A DNA stretch of 64,000 bases from Terriglobia bacterium (GTDB lineage Bacteria; Acidobacteriota; Terriglobia; JAIQFV01): positions 21,815 to 85,814 of the forward strand of contig JAIQFV010000025.1 in the NCBI GenBank assembly GCA_020073085.1, given 5' to 3'. The notes beneath the pieces were generated by a model. The model had not been told where the DNA came from. It saw nothing but the letters and a program-made list of their open reading frames with translations, and searched no databases. Every line of letters starts with the position of its first letter. The stretch's first letter is position 1. The position numbers and the translations under genes are program-made. Positions 12,175-21,493 of this stretch are shown piece after piece.

Positions 12175-14040
12175 TCACACATGTGCGATCTTCGGGTTCA
12201 GGGCCGCCATCAGGCGGACGATCATGTCGAAACGATTGGTGGGCGGATAGAAGTGAATGCCCGCGGCCATGCCTTTGATCTCTTCAATAATCTGGGACGA
12301 GATCTTGATCCCTTCCTCGATGGCCTGTTCTTCCGGCACATTCCGCATGCGTTCACGAATCCAATCCGGGATGGAGATGCCCGGGACCTCATTGTGCATG
12401 AACTCGGTATGGCGCGAAGACCGGAGGGGCATCAGACCGAGTAGTACCGGGACTTTCAAGGGCTCGACCCGCTTCAAAAACTTCTCCGCCAGGGCGGGAT
12501 CAAAGACCGGCTGCGTCTGCACAAAATCGGCGCCCGCCTCCAGCTTCTCCTCGAGCCGCGCCATCTCCTTGTTGAGGTCGCTCGCCGCGGGCGAAGCGGC
12601 GGTCCCGATTTGAAACTGAGTGGTCGTGCCGATGTTTTGACCGGCGAAATCAAACCCATTGTTCAAGCCCTTGACAATCCGCACGAGGCCGGTGGAATTG
12701 ACTTCAAACACCGCGGTGCCCTTAGGGTAATCCCCGATCGTAATCGGATCCCCCGTCAACGCCAGCACTGCGCGGATGCCCAGCGCGGCGGCTCCAAGCA
12801 AATCAGACTGAATGCCAATCACGTTGCGGTCGCGACAGGTCAGCTGCCAGATGGCCTCAATCCCCACTTCGCGCTGAAGGATATGGGCCATCGCCACGGA
12901 ACTCATGCGCACACGGGCCATGGGATTGTCGGTGATGTTCACGGCGTCTACGCCGGCGTCCTTGAGCTGCCGCGCCCCCTGAACCATCTTGGAATAGTCG
13001 AGCCCCTTGGGAGGATTGATCTCGCACGTCGCCAGAATCTTCGAGCCGATCTTGTCGAGCAACCGGGGGGCCTCGAGCACCTCGCCGACCACCTGCGAAG
13101 ACGGTTCCTCCACGGCTTCCACTTCGACATGCACCGAGACGGCGCGACGACGATGCGGCTTGGGCGACTGTCCATGGACCGCCTGGGCCATCGCGCTGAT
13201 GTGCTCGGGCGTCGTGCCGCAACAGCCCCCGATGATATTGGCGCCGCAGTTGACAAAGGCCTTGGCGTATTCCTCCAGATATTCCGGCGAGGAAAGGAAC
13301 ACCGTCCGGCCGTTGATGATCTGGGGATGTCCGGCGTTGGGCTGGACCGAGATCTTCAGGTCCGAACGAGAGGCGAACTCATTGATCAGGTCAAAGGTTT
13401 CCTGTGGGCCGAGGGTGCAATTGACCCCGACCACATCGGCGTCGGCAGCGGCGAGGGCTTCCAGGGAACGCCGAATGTCATCCCCGAACTTCGATTTGCC
13501 GTCCTCCCAGAAGGTCATCTGGGCAACGATCGGAAGGTCACACACCGCCTTGGCCGCGCGCACCGCTTCCAGCGCCTCCAGCAGCGAGGGGTGTGTTTCG
13601 ATAAGAATGAGATGGACCCCCGACTCTGCCAGAATCTGGATCTGTTCCTTGTAAACCTGGCCCAGGTCGTCGATGGTCAGATTGCCGTAAGGCTTGACCA
13701 GTGCGCCCAGCGGGCCGACCGAACCCGCCACAAACACCTTGTCTTTGGCCGCCTCCAACGCCACTCGGACCGCCGACTGGTTGATCTCGAGAAGACGGTC
13801 CTCCAAGCCCAGTTCCCTCAGCTTCAAACGGTTGGAAGTGAAGGTGTTGGTCTCAATGATCTGTGCACCGGCGTCAATGTATTGTTGATGGACCCACCGG
13901 ATCAGGTCCGGATTGGTCAGGTTCTGCTCATCACGCTCGTTCAGGGCGACCCCGCGGGAATACAGGAAGGTCCCCAGCGCGCCATCGCAAAGCAAGACTT
14001 CTTTCTGCAATCTTTCAAGAAACTCCCGTCGCTTGACCAT
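12175..14040 (-). CDS. Homocysteine S-methyltransferase / 5,10-methylenetetrahydrofolate reductase fusion
   Basis: Start set at the ATG at 14040, preceded by GGAGGAGA; the frame runs 16 codons further upstream without a ribosome site. Of 621 residues, about 1-310 form a homocysteine methyltransferase barrel (LLCDGALGTFL, ETNTF) with the zinc ligands in VNCTLGP and GGCCGTTPEH. Residues about 345-620 form a MetF-type reductase (ATCEINPPKGLD, NITDNPMARVRMSS, ALTGDP, FVQTQPVFD). The fusion may make methyl-THF and transfer methyl groups to homocysteine, from a donor not defined by sequence. It sits 3 kb from a full MetH; the shared gene order suggests linked one-carbon/methionine metabolism. Confidence 0.93.
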   Translation of the reverse strand: MVKRREFLERLQKEVLLCDGALGTFLYSRGVALNERDEQNLTNPDLIRWVHQQYIDAGAQIIETNTFTSNRLKLRELGLEDRLLEINQSAVRVALEAAKDKVFVAGSVGPLGALVKPYGNLTIDDLGQVYKEQIQILAESGVHLILIETHPSLLEALEAVRAAKAVCDLPIVAQMTFWEDGKSKFGDDIRRSLEALAAADADVVGVNCTLGPQETFDLINEFASRSDLKISVQPNAGHPQIINGRTVFLSSPEYLEEYAKAFVNCGANIIGGCCGTTPEHISAMAQAVHGQSPKPHRRRAVSVHVEVEAVEEPSSQVVGEVLEAPRLLDKIGSKILATCEINPPKGLDYSKMVQGARQLKDAGVDAVNITDNPMARVRMSSVAMAHILQREVGIEAIWQLTCRDRNVIGIQSDLLGAAALGIRAVLALTGDPITIGDYPKGTAVFEVNSTGLVRIVKGLNNGFDFAGQNIGTTTQFQIGTAASPAASDLNKEMARLEEKLEAGADFVQTQPVFDPALAEKFLKRVEPLKVPVLLGLMPLRSSRHTEFMHNEVPGISIPDWIRERMRNVPEEQAIEEGIKISSQIIEEIKGMAAGIHFYPPTNRFDMIVRLMAALNPKIAHV

Positions 14041-14230
14041 GCGCTCTCCTCCGGAGAGAAACTCCAAATCCCAAAATTCAAATTCCAAATTTTATCATCA
14101 AAAAAAATCGCCGGAACGCACATCTTTCCATGGACGGCCCTTCTGCCCGCCGCGGCGGATCGAGGAGGCCGGCGCATTTCGATGGCTTCGGCCTGAGACC
14201 ATCTTGTGAATCTTGTTCATCCCTGTGGGG

Positions 14231-15181
14231 CTATGATTTTAACGACGGGGCCATGGACCGGTACCACTCCACCGTGTGACGAAGGCCGGTTTCAAAATCG
14301 AATTTGGGCTCGTATCCCAAGCACGACCGCGCCTTGGAAATATCGGCTTGCGAATGCTTGATGTCGCCGCTGCGTGGCGCCTCATAGCGTGCCGCCACCT
14401 TCCCCGAGAAAATTCGATTCAGAATCTCCAGGGTCTCATTCAATGAATACCGGCATCCGACCGCGACATTGATAACCTCCCCGATGCCCTTGGAGGTTTC
14501 GGCCGCCAGGAGATTGGCGTGGACGACGTTTTGCACATAAGTAAAGTCGCGGGATTGCTCTCCGTCGCCGTAAATAACGGGCTGTTCGTTGCTGAGCATC
14601 GTCGTGATGAACTTCGCCAGCACCCCGGAATACTCCGAGGTCGGATCCTGGCGCGGCCCAAACACGTTGAAATATCGCAACGTGATCGTCTCCAGCCCGT
14701 AGAGTTTCGTGAACTGCTGGGCATATAACTCCGCCACCCATTTCATAATGCCGTAAGGGGAGATCGGATGGGGAGGCATACTTTCGGCCTTCGGCAAGGT
14801 CGGCGTATCGCCATAGACGGATGAGGATCCGGCATAGATCACCCTTCGAACTTTGGCGTCGCGCGCGGCGACCAGGACCGACAGGGTCCCGGTAATGTTG
14901 GCCTGATTCGACCGCTGAGGATCCAAAATGGATTTCTGCACCGAAGGGATCGCCGCCTCATGAAACACGACATCGACCCCGGAAAAAACCTCCCGCATCC
15001 GCCCCGTATCACAAATGTCGTCATTCACGAATTCAACCTTTGCGGAGACTGGATCCAGGTTCTCCAAATGTCCCGTGGAGAGATTATCCACGACGCGGAC
15101 TCGATCGCCACGCAGGACCAACGCCTCGACGAGGTTCGATCCGATAAATCCTGCCCCACCCGTCACACAGAACGTCGCCAT
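14231..15181 (-). CDS. NAD-dependent sugar-nucleotide epimerase (UDP-GlcNAc 4-epimerase-like)
   Basis: 316-residue extended short-chain dehydrogenase. The N-terminal TGGAGFIG binds NAD; GSSSVYGD supplies the catalytic Ser/Thr region and YGIMK is the Tyr-x-x-x-Lys pair. The stretches AIPSVQKSILDPQRSNQANITGTL and RYFNVFGPRQDP resemble WbpP/TviC-type UDP-N-acetylhexosamine 4-epimerases more than GalE, but substrate cannot be fixed from sequence alone. It would supply a sugar for surface polysaccharide. GAGG lies 8 bp before the ATG. The gene stands between two homocysteine methyltransferase regions with no polysaccharide genes adjacent. Confidence 0.9.
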   Translation of the reverse strand: MATFCVTGGAGFIGSNLVEALVLRGDRVRVVDNLSTGHLENLDPVSAKVEFVNDDICDTGRMREVFSGVDVVFHEAAIPSVQKSILDPQRSNQANITGTLSVLVAARDAKVRRVIYAGSSSVYGDTPTLPKAESMPPHPISPYGIMKWVAELYAQQFTKLYGLETITLRYFNVFGPRQDPTSEYSGVLAKFITTMLSNEQPVIYGDGEQSRDFTYVQNVVHANLLAAETSKGIGEVINVAVGCRYSLNETLEILNRIFSGKVAARYEAPRSGDIKHSQADISKARSCLGYEPKFDFETGLRHTVEWYRSMAPSLKS

Positions 15182-15356
15182 AAGAGAACCTCAGTTGAAT
15201 TTCAAATCACGAGATCCTGACTCTCAATTGCGCGGATACCAATTCTCTAACAATCGAACGTTTTCCACAACCCCGAATCGTTGCCCTACTAAATTTCCAA
15301 ATAACTTTACCCTGTGCTAACATCACCGGGGTGGGACCTGTCAATAGGGAGGCCGG

Positions 15357-16784
15357 ATGAGCACGGACTCCACCATCAAACAAAAACAATTCCTGGACTG
15401 GTTGCGGCTTGTGGCGCTGGAATCTCGCAATGGCGTCCTACAGGTCCAATCGAACGAAGAAACATGGCGTTTCTACTGCCTCAACGGTGACATACGCGCC
15501 GCCACTGTCACCCCCACGACCACCCTGGATTCTGGCCGCGCTGACCCTGGTGCTTTTTTCCTCAAAACCCTGATCGCTCTGGCCGTCGACGGTGTGCCCC
15601 AGTGTTCCTTTGCCGAAGTCCGGGAGAAGCCCCCGCCACAGGCCCTGGTAGCACGAGTTCCCATCGAAACGGTGCTTTCGGAATTGGCGCGGACCGCCCT
15701 GGCGCCCGAAGCCATCCGCGCCCAATTGAAGGCCTCGGGGTCCCGTTTCATTGCCCTGAAGTCGACCGGTCTGGAAAACAGGGCGGGGGTCCTTTCACGC
15801 GATGAGGTGTTTCTCCTCTCCCGCTTCGACAGTCCCCTGTCGGTGGAAGAAGTTCTCTCTGTTTCCCCGTTCGAAGAACTTCAAAGCGTGCGGCATATCT
15901 ACGTGCTATACCTCCTCGGCCTGGTCGACGCCTATGACCCCAGGGCCGCGGCCGCAGGCACGACGGGGCGCAGTCTCCCCGGCTTCGATCCCACGCCAGT
16001 AGCCGCCCCCGCCATGCCTCCCAGCAGGGATGAGGCGACCGACTGGTTGTCGTTGAAACGTGAGATTGAGGAGCTCAGTTCGGCGATTTCGGGAGGGGAT
16101 TTCTATGATCTCTTGGGCGTCACTCGAAAGTCCTCTCCAGAAGAAATCAAGGCAAGGTACTACAAGCTGGCAAAACGTTTTCACCCCGATCGGTATAAGG
16201 CCCGGGCGCCTGAATCCCTGCACAGTCAACTTGTCGATCTCTTCCGCCAACTCACGACCGCATACCAGGCCCTTTCGGATCCGACCCAACGCGCGGAATA
16301 CGACCGCCGCCAGGCGTCTCAGTCGTTCAAGAAAGACGCCCCCACCCCTAGTTCGCCCCTTATTTCTGAGACGGAGCGGGCCGAAAGGAGTTTTGCCGAA
16401 GGCAAACAGCTATTCGAAAAAGGGGATTGCGTCAGAGCCCTGCCTTATTTCCGGGATGCTGCCAACCTCGAACCCTCCAACGGGCAGTATCTGTCTTTCC
16501 TGGCCCGCACCCTTTCAAAGGTTCCCCAATATCGTAGGGAGGCAGAAGACCATTTTCTTAAAGCCATTGACCTCGAACCCGAAAATCCCTCCCACTTCCT
16601 TGACCTGGGGAACTTTTATAAAGAGATCAACCTCCCCTCACGTGCCCGGCGAGCTTTCGAGCAGGCCCTGGAGCGGGACCCTTCCAGTGAGATCGCCAAA
16701 GAAGAATTGAAGAGCACCACGGGAAAACCAAAGATCCAAAAGTCGTTCGGCAAGCAATTGAAGAAGATGTTCTCGAAGAAGTGA
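15357..16784 (+). CDS. J-domain protein with N-terminal DUF4388-like and C-terminal TPR domains
   Basis: 475 residues. Residues about 10-210 look like a DUF4388/PATAN-type domain (FLDWLRLVALESRNGVLQVQ... RFYCLNGDIRAA), common in signalling proteins. A J domain follows at about 245-320 (DFYDLLGVTRKSSPEEIKARYYKLAKRFHPDRY, with the HPD motif that stimulates DnaK). The last 140 residues hold TPR-like repeats (AEGKQLFEKGDCVRALPYFRDAANLEP and two more) and a basic tail. It is likely a co-chaperone or scaffold coupling a regulated domain to DnaK; the client is unknown. AGGGAGG precedes the ATG. An extended -10-like TGTGCTAACAT lies near 15312-15322. Confidence 0.9.
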   Translation: MSTDSTIKQKQFLDWLRLVALESRNGVLQVQSNEETWRFYCLNGDIRAATVTPTTTLDSGRADPGAFFLKTLIALAVDGVPQCSFAEVREKPPPQALVARVPIETVLSELARTALAPEAIRAQLKASGSRFIALKSTGLENRAGVLSRDEVFLLSRFDSPLSVEEVLSVSPFEELQSVRHIYVLYLLGLVDAYDPRAAAAGTTGRSLPGFDPTPVAAPAMPPSRDEATDWLSLKREIEELSSAISGGDFYDLLGVTRKSSPEEIKARYYKLAKRFHPDRYKARAPESLHSQLVDLFRQLTTAYQALSDPTQRAEYDRRQASQSFKKDAPTPSSPLISETERAERSFAEGKQLFEKGDCVRALPYFRDAANLEPSNGQYLSFLARTLSKVPQYRREAEDHFLKAIDLEPENPSHFLDLGNFYKEINLPSRARRAFEQALERDPSSEIAKEELKSTTGKPKIQKSFGKQLKKMFSKK

Positions 16785-16790
16785 AAAAGG

Positions 16791-16991
16791 CAGTTCGCAG
16801 TTCTCAGTTCGCAGTTGCCAGAAAAACAGTTGCCAGTTTTCAGTTGTCAGTTGTCAGAAAAAGCATTCGACCTCGGCATAGAGACAAGTAAGCGAGTTAG
16901 GTTGCTTGCATTCACCATTGTAGACCCGAACCTTGCACTCGATCTTGGCACTCTGGTTACTGACAACTGAGAACTGACAACTGAGAACTGC
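16791..16991. repeat. Heptanucleotide repeats in inverted arrangement between convergent genes
   Basis: 16791-16857 is built of CAGTTNN heptamers (CAGTTCG, CAGTTCT, CAGTTGC, CAGTTGT) and 16960-16991 of the complementary TGASAAC heptamers. The two blocks can pair as a long imperfect hairpin between the 3' ends of the J-domain gene and metH. It may act as a bidirectional terminator. The same style of repeat occurs at 48799-48877 with a different heptamer. Confidence 0.8.
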
Positions 16992-16993
16992 TT

Positions 16994-19900
16994 TTAAACG
17001 TTAAAATACTTTGCCTCGGGATGGTGGGCAATAATGGCCGAGGTGGACTGCTCCGGCTCAAGCTGGAATCCGGAGGTGAGCCTCACGCCAATGGTTGTCT
17101 CGGGATCGAGCAGGCTGAAGATCTTTTCCTGGTCCTCCAGGGAGGGGCAGGCGCCGTAGCCGAAGCTGTAACGGCTGCCGCGGTATTTCTGGTGGAAGAG
17201 GTCGGCAATGTGGGGAGAATCCTCTCCCGCGATGCCGAGTTCCTCACGGATCTTCCGGTGCCAGTACTCCGCCAGCGCCTCCGCGGTCTCGACGCTCAGT
17301 CCGTGCAAGAACAGGTATTTGGCGTATTCGTTTGCGGCGAACAACTCCCTGGCCTTCTCACTGGCGCGCGCGCCTACGGTCACCAGCATCACTCCCAACG
17401 TATCGCGTCGGCCTGAGTCCGACGGGGCGAAAAAATCGGCCAGGCATAGGAGGCGATTGGCGCGTTGACGGGGAAAGTGGAAACGGACCTTCTCCTGGGG
17501 AGCTCCCTCCGGTGAAAAGACGACCAGGTCATCTCCCTCTGAGTTGCACGGAAAATAACCGTACACCACGCGCGGCTGCAGGATATTTTCCTGGATGCAC
17601 TCCTCCTGCAAGGCGTCACGGATCGGGATATACTTCTCCACCAACACCTTTTCATACTCATCGCGTCCCATACCCCGAAGCTGCCACTGGTTCTTGAAGA
17701 GGGCGATGGGATTCACATAGCTGTATATCTCCCGCAGGTTGAGCTCTTCCGGCGGGACGACGCGTTTCCCCCAGAAGGGAGGCGTAGGAACGGGGACGTC
17801 TCTTGCCGTGTCGGAGCGGGCTGGCCCAGCGGGACGAGCGGCGGGTGTCTTCTTCGCGGTGGACTCGCGGATCGATTCGGTCGAAGGCGCCACGGCACAG
17901 CCGGCGGCCGCGGCCACTGCCGGGAGGTTCCCCGCCAGGTTCTCGGGGATCCTGTAAATTCCCGAGGCGACCAACTCCTCGTGCGTGGCCGGATCGGTAA
18001 GCTCATCCATTAATCTCAGCCCGGCGAAGGCATCCTGCCCATAGAACACCGGTCCCCGGTATTCGGCGCGCATATCCTCTTCCACGTATTTTCGGGTCAA
18101 GGCAGCGCCGCCGCACAAGACCGGAAGCCTCAGACTCAGGCGTTCCAGATCTTCAATCACGTACTTCATTTCGACTGTTGACTTCACCAGCAGGCCGCTT
18201 AACCCGATGGCGTCGGCCTGATGTTCAATCGCCGACCGGATGATGGTGTCGGAGGGCTGCTTGATGCCGAGATTGAAAACCTGGTAGCCGTTATTGGTGA
18301 GAATGATGTCCACCAGATTCTTCCCGATGTCGTGGACATCGCCTTTCACCGTCGCCAGAACGATCCGGCCCTTGGTGGCGCTGGTGGATTTGTCCATGAA
18401 CGTTTCCAGGTAGCTGACCGCCGTCTTCATCACCTGCGCCGAGTCCAGCACCGACGGCAACTGCATCTTTCGGGCCCCGAATAGCTCGCCCACCACCCTC
18501 ATGCCATCCAGCAGCACCGTGTTGACGATGTCGAGGGGAGAGTATTTTTTCAGGGCCGCATCGAGCAGGTGTTCGAGGGTGACCTTTTCCCCTTTGACGG
18601 TGGACACCTTTTCGCCGTTGATGATGGAATTCTTGAGGCGGTCTTCCACGGTCAGCTCGGATTCTTCTTTTTGCGACACGCTGAAGGTCTTCTTCTCAGC
18701 GCCTTCATAAAATTGAATAAACTTCTGAAGCGGATCGCCCTCCGAGCGGTCGAAATAGATCAGCTTGCGGGCCAGTTCGACCTCTTTTTCCGGAATCTTG
18801 AACAGCGGATAGATGCGCTGCCAGTTGACGATGGCGGCATCCAGACCGTGCTCCATGGCCTCATGCAGAAACACGGAGTTCAGGATGCGCCGCGCGTACA
18901 TATCCAGGCCGAACGAGACGTTCGAGACCCCCAGGATGGTGAGGGCGCCGGGGATATTTTTCTTGATCAGCTCGATCGCCTTCATGGTCTCGATGGCGGC
19001 GGTGCGGTATTCCTCCTGGCCCGTGGAAATGGGCAGGGTGAGGGCATCGTAGAGAATATCGTTTGGAGCGACACCATACTTTTCGGTCGCAAGGCTGAAG
19101 ATGCGCTGGGCCACAGCGAATTTCTTCTCCGCCGTCAGGGCCATGCCTTCCTCGTCGATGGTCAGGGCCACCACGGCGGCCCCGAACTTCTTGACCAACG
19201 GAAGCACCTGCGAGGTCCGCTTTTCCCCATCTTCGAGGTTGATGGAGTTGACAATCGCCTTCCCCGGGATCAGCTTGAGGGCCGTTTCGATGACCTCCGC
19301 TTCGGTGGAATCGATCATCACGGGAACCGGGACACGGGTGGCCAGCATCCGGATGGTTTCCTGCATGTAATGCTTTTCGTTGCCCCCCACGATGGCGACG
19401 CACAAATCGAGCACGTGCGAGCCTTCTCCCACCAGCCGCTTCGCCATCATCAGGATGTCGTCGTACTTCTCCTCGGTGACCAGCTGTTTGAACTTCGGAT
19501 TGCGCGTCGTGGTGTTCATTTCTTCGCCCACGATCAGCGGACGCGGCTCCTGGGCCAGCGGGGTGGAAAAATAAATGGAGGCCGCGGCGCCGACGGGCTT
19601 GCGTTCACGCCGCTTCGGCGCCATCCCGCCGAGGGCTTCAACCACCTTGCTCAAATGGGCTGGTGTGGTGCCACAGCAACCTCCGACCATGTTCAATCCG
19701 TACTCCATCGAGTATCGTTTCAAGTACTGGGCCAGCTCGTCCGGCGTCAGGGGATAGGCGGCGCGCCCTCCGACGTTCTTAGGAATTCCGGCATTGGGCA
19801 GGCAGGAGATCCTCTTCGTGCAATTGTCTCCCAGATAGCGGACTGCGTCGTTCATCTCGCGAGGCCCGGTGGCGCAGTTCAGGCCGACAGAGATGATGTC

Positions 19901-20545
19901 GTAAGGCTCCAGGACCGTGAGCGCGGCTCCCACTTCGGTTCCCAGCAGCATCGTGCCCGTGTTCTCGATGGTCACCTGGACCATGACTGGAATGGTCTTT
20001 CGCGACTCCCGCAACGCACAAAAAACTCCCGCCAGGGCCGACTTGGTCTGGAGCAGATCCTGGCATGTTTCAATCAAGAGGACGTCCACGTTGCCATCGA
20101 TCAAACCCCGGGCCTGTTCGTAAAATGCCTCGCTCATCGCATCGAAGGTAATGTGCCCGAGCGATGGCAGCTTCGTGGTCGGCCCGATCGATCCGGCGAC
20201 GTACCGGCCATTGCCGCCGCCCGGTCGGTTCGAGTAATCGCTGGCCACCTCCCGCGCCAACTGAGCCGCTTTCAAGTTCAGTTCGTAGACCTTGTCCGCA
20301 AGCTCATATTCCGCAAGGACGATGCGGGTGGATCCAAACGTGTCGGTCTCGATGACTTCGCAACCCACATCCAGGAAGCCGGCATGCACCCGACGAACCG
20401 CGTCGGGTTTCGAGAGGACGAGGTATTCGTTGCAGCCCTCCTTCCCCCAAAAGTCGTCGGCGGTCAGATTCTGCACCTGGAGTGACGTCCCCATCGCCCC
20501 ATCGAATATCAGGATCTTCTGTTCCAGCGTCTTAAGAAATGACAA
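16994..20545 (-). CDS. metH: Cobalamin-dependent methionine synthase
   Basis: Start chosen as a TTG at 20545, with AAAGGGG about 8 bp upstream; a GTG at 20554 or the frame's first Met at 20602 are alternatives. The roughly 1183 residues contain all four MetH modules: homocysteine barrel (IFDGAMGTSLQ; GGCCGTTPAH zinc ligands), pterin-binding barrel (PVMIDSTEAEV, GVSNVSFGLD), cobalamin cap and Rossmann domain (GDVHDIGKN with the lower-ligand His; GLSGLLVKS), and the AdoMet reactivation domain (RYSFGYGACPS near the end). The linker before the activation domain is Ala/Pro-rich and variable. It regenerates methionine and THF. I saw no cobalamin riboswitch upstream. Confidence 0.95.
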   Translation of the reverse strand: MSFLKTLEQKILIFDGAMGTSLQVQNLTADDFWGKEGCNEYLVLSKPDAVRRVHAGFLDVGCEVIETDTFGSTRIVLAEYELADKVYELNLKAAQLAREVASDYSNRPGGGNGRYVAGSIGPTTKLPSLGHITFDAMSEAFYEQARGLIDGNVDVLLIETCQDLLQTKSALAGVFCALRESRKTIPVMVQVTIENTGTMLLGTEVGAALTVLEPYDIISVGLNCATGPREMNDAVRYLGDNCTKRISCLPNAGIPKNVGGRAAYPLTPDELAQYLKRYSMEYGLNMVGGCCGTTPAHLSKVVEALGGMAPKRRERKPVGAAASIYFSTPLAQEPRPLIVGEEMNTTTRNPKFKQLVTEEKYDDILMMAKRLVGEGSHVLDLCVAIVGGNEKHYMQETIRMLATRVPVPVMIDSTEAEVIETALKLIPGKAIVNSINLEDGEKRTSQVLPLVKKFGAAVVALTIDEEGMALTAEKKFAVAQRIFSLATEKYGVAPNDILYDALTLPISTGQEEYRTAAIETMKAIELIKKNIPGALTILGVSNVSFGLDMYARRILNSVFLHEAMEHGLDAAIVNWQRIYPLFKIPEKEVELARKLIYFDRSEGDPLQKFIQFYEGAEKKTFSVSQKEESELTVEDRLKNSIINGEKVSTVKGEKVTLEHLLDAALKKYSPLDIVNTVLLDGMRVVGELFGARKMQLPSVLDSAQVMKTAVSYLETFMDKSTSATKGRIVLATVKGDVHDIGKNLVDIILTNNGYQVFNLGIKQPSDTIIRSAIEHQADAIGLSGLLVKSTVEMKYVIEDLERLSLRLPVLCGGAALTRKYVEEDMRAEYRGPVFYGQDAFAGLRLMDELTDPATHEELVASGIYRIPENLAGNLPAVAAAAGCAVAPSTESIRESTAKKTPAARPAGPARSDTARDVPVPTPPFWGKRVVPPEELNLREIYSYVNPIALFKNQWQLRGMGRDEYEKVLVEKYIPIRDALQEECIQENILQPRVVYGYFPCNSEGDDLVVFSPEGAPQEKVRFHFPRQRANRLLCLADFFAPSDSGRRDTLGVMLVTVGARASEKARELFAANEYAKYLFLHGLSVETAEALAEYWHRKIREELGIAGEDSPHIADLFHQKYRGSRYSFGYGACPSLEDQEKIFSLLDPETTIGVRLTSGFQLEPEQSTSAIIAHHPEAKYFNV

Positions 20546-21493
20546 TACAATCACCCCTTTGGCACGATTTACCCACGCCCCTGCGAGCCTGGAGTCTCCC
20601 AATCGCTAAAGGGCTTCGGCGAATAGCTTGTCCCGACCAGCGCCTCCGAACGGCGCATTCGCGTCAACAACTGGAAAGCGTTGGAACAACCTCGGATTCT
20701 AAACGCTTTGGTTTCCCAGTGCAATACCGCTACATCCCTCTTGCACAATGGGACGAAGCATTGATCCCTTCACGGATGGCCTGATTGTGGTGGACTAGGC
20801 TTGCTGGACTAGGCTTTTCTCCAGACAGTTCTAAGGCAAGGAGGCAAGGTTTCCGTCCGAACCGATGGACACATCTGTCTCCAATTTCTCATAGAAGTCC
20901 CATATGGGAATCTATATTTCACCATTTCTAGAACGGACTCGCCTCAATCGCATAGAATCTCGTGTGTTTTCTGCAAAACCTGATCCTGACAGGAGGGTAA
21001 GATCCAGACTCACTGACTTTCTTTTCCATGAGTTTCTACAAAAATTTGGATTTTCATACCGCGCGCATGGAGACAAAATTATATAACTTTTTACAAATGA
21101 ACTATTTGGAATGGCATTCCATTTTGGATACACGATTGCAGGAAGAATGGCATCTTTAGCAATTTTTGATCGATTTTATGGTTTACATTTTTAATGGATC
21201 TTCCCCTGAGACCAGCATTTCTAATTTCCGGGTAAAGCCGTGATTCCGGTGCAGGCTTTAGGGACTATCAGTTAATCCGCAATGGATCGCGTCAGGAAGC
21301 ATTTTGTTTTTCCCAGTTCACCAAATGGCACCATTTCCAACGCAATATCCTTGAATCGGTCAGGATGAACAAATTCCTTTGTTACAACACAGGAGGGGTC
21401 GCCCTCCTCTTAAGTCACTTCTCCGTGGCGGCTTCATCTTTCTTTTCGCTCAAAAGGGAAAAAACAACAATCGAAAACCAAGGAGAAGATTCA
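20546..21493. other. Long non-coding divergent region between metH and the Oar-like receptor
   Basis: About 950 bp without a credible gene. The metH-proximal third is GC-rich, the middle (20900-21230) is AT-rich. Visible elements are a near-tandem duplication of ggactaggctt at about 20792-20815, a perfect GGAATG-g-CATTCC palindrome at 21108-21120, and a stem AGGAGGG-gtcg-CCCTCCT at 21391-21408 in the receptor leader. No cobalamin or SAM riboswitch core was recognised on either strand. Confidence 0.6.

Noticed and set aside
20546..20900. Cobalamin or SAM riboswitch upstream of metH
   Set aside because: A GCACTGGGAA stretch recalls part of a cobalamin riboswitch, but the conserved GCCACTG box and supporting stems were not found. 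A covariance-model search would be decisive.
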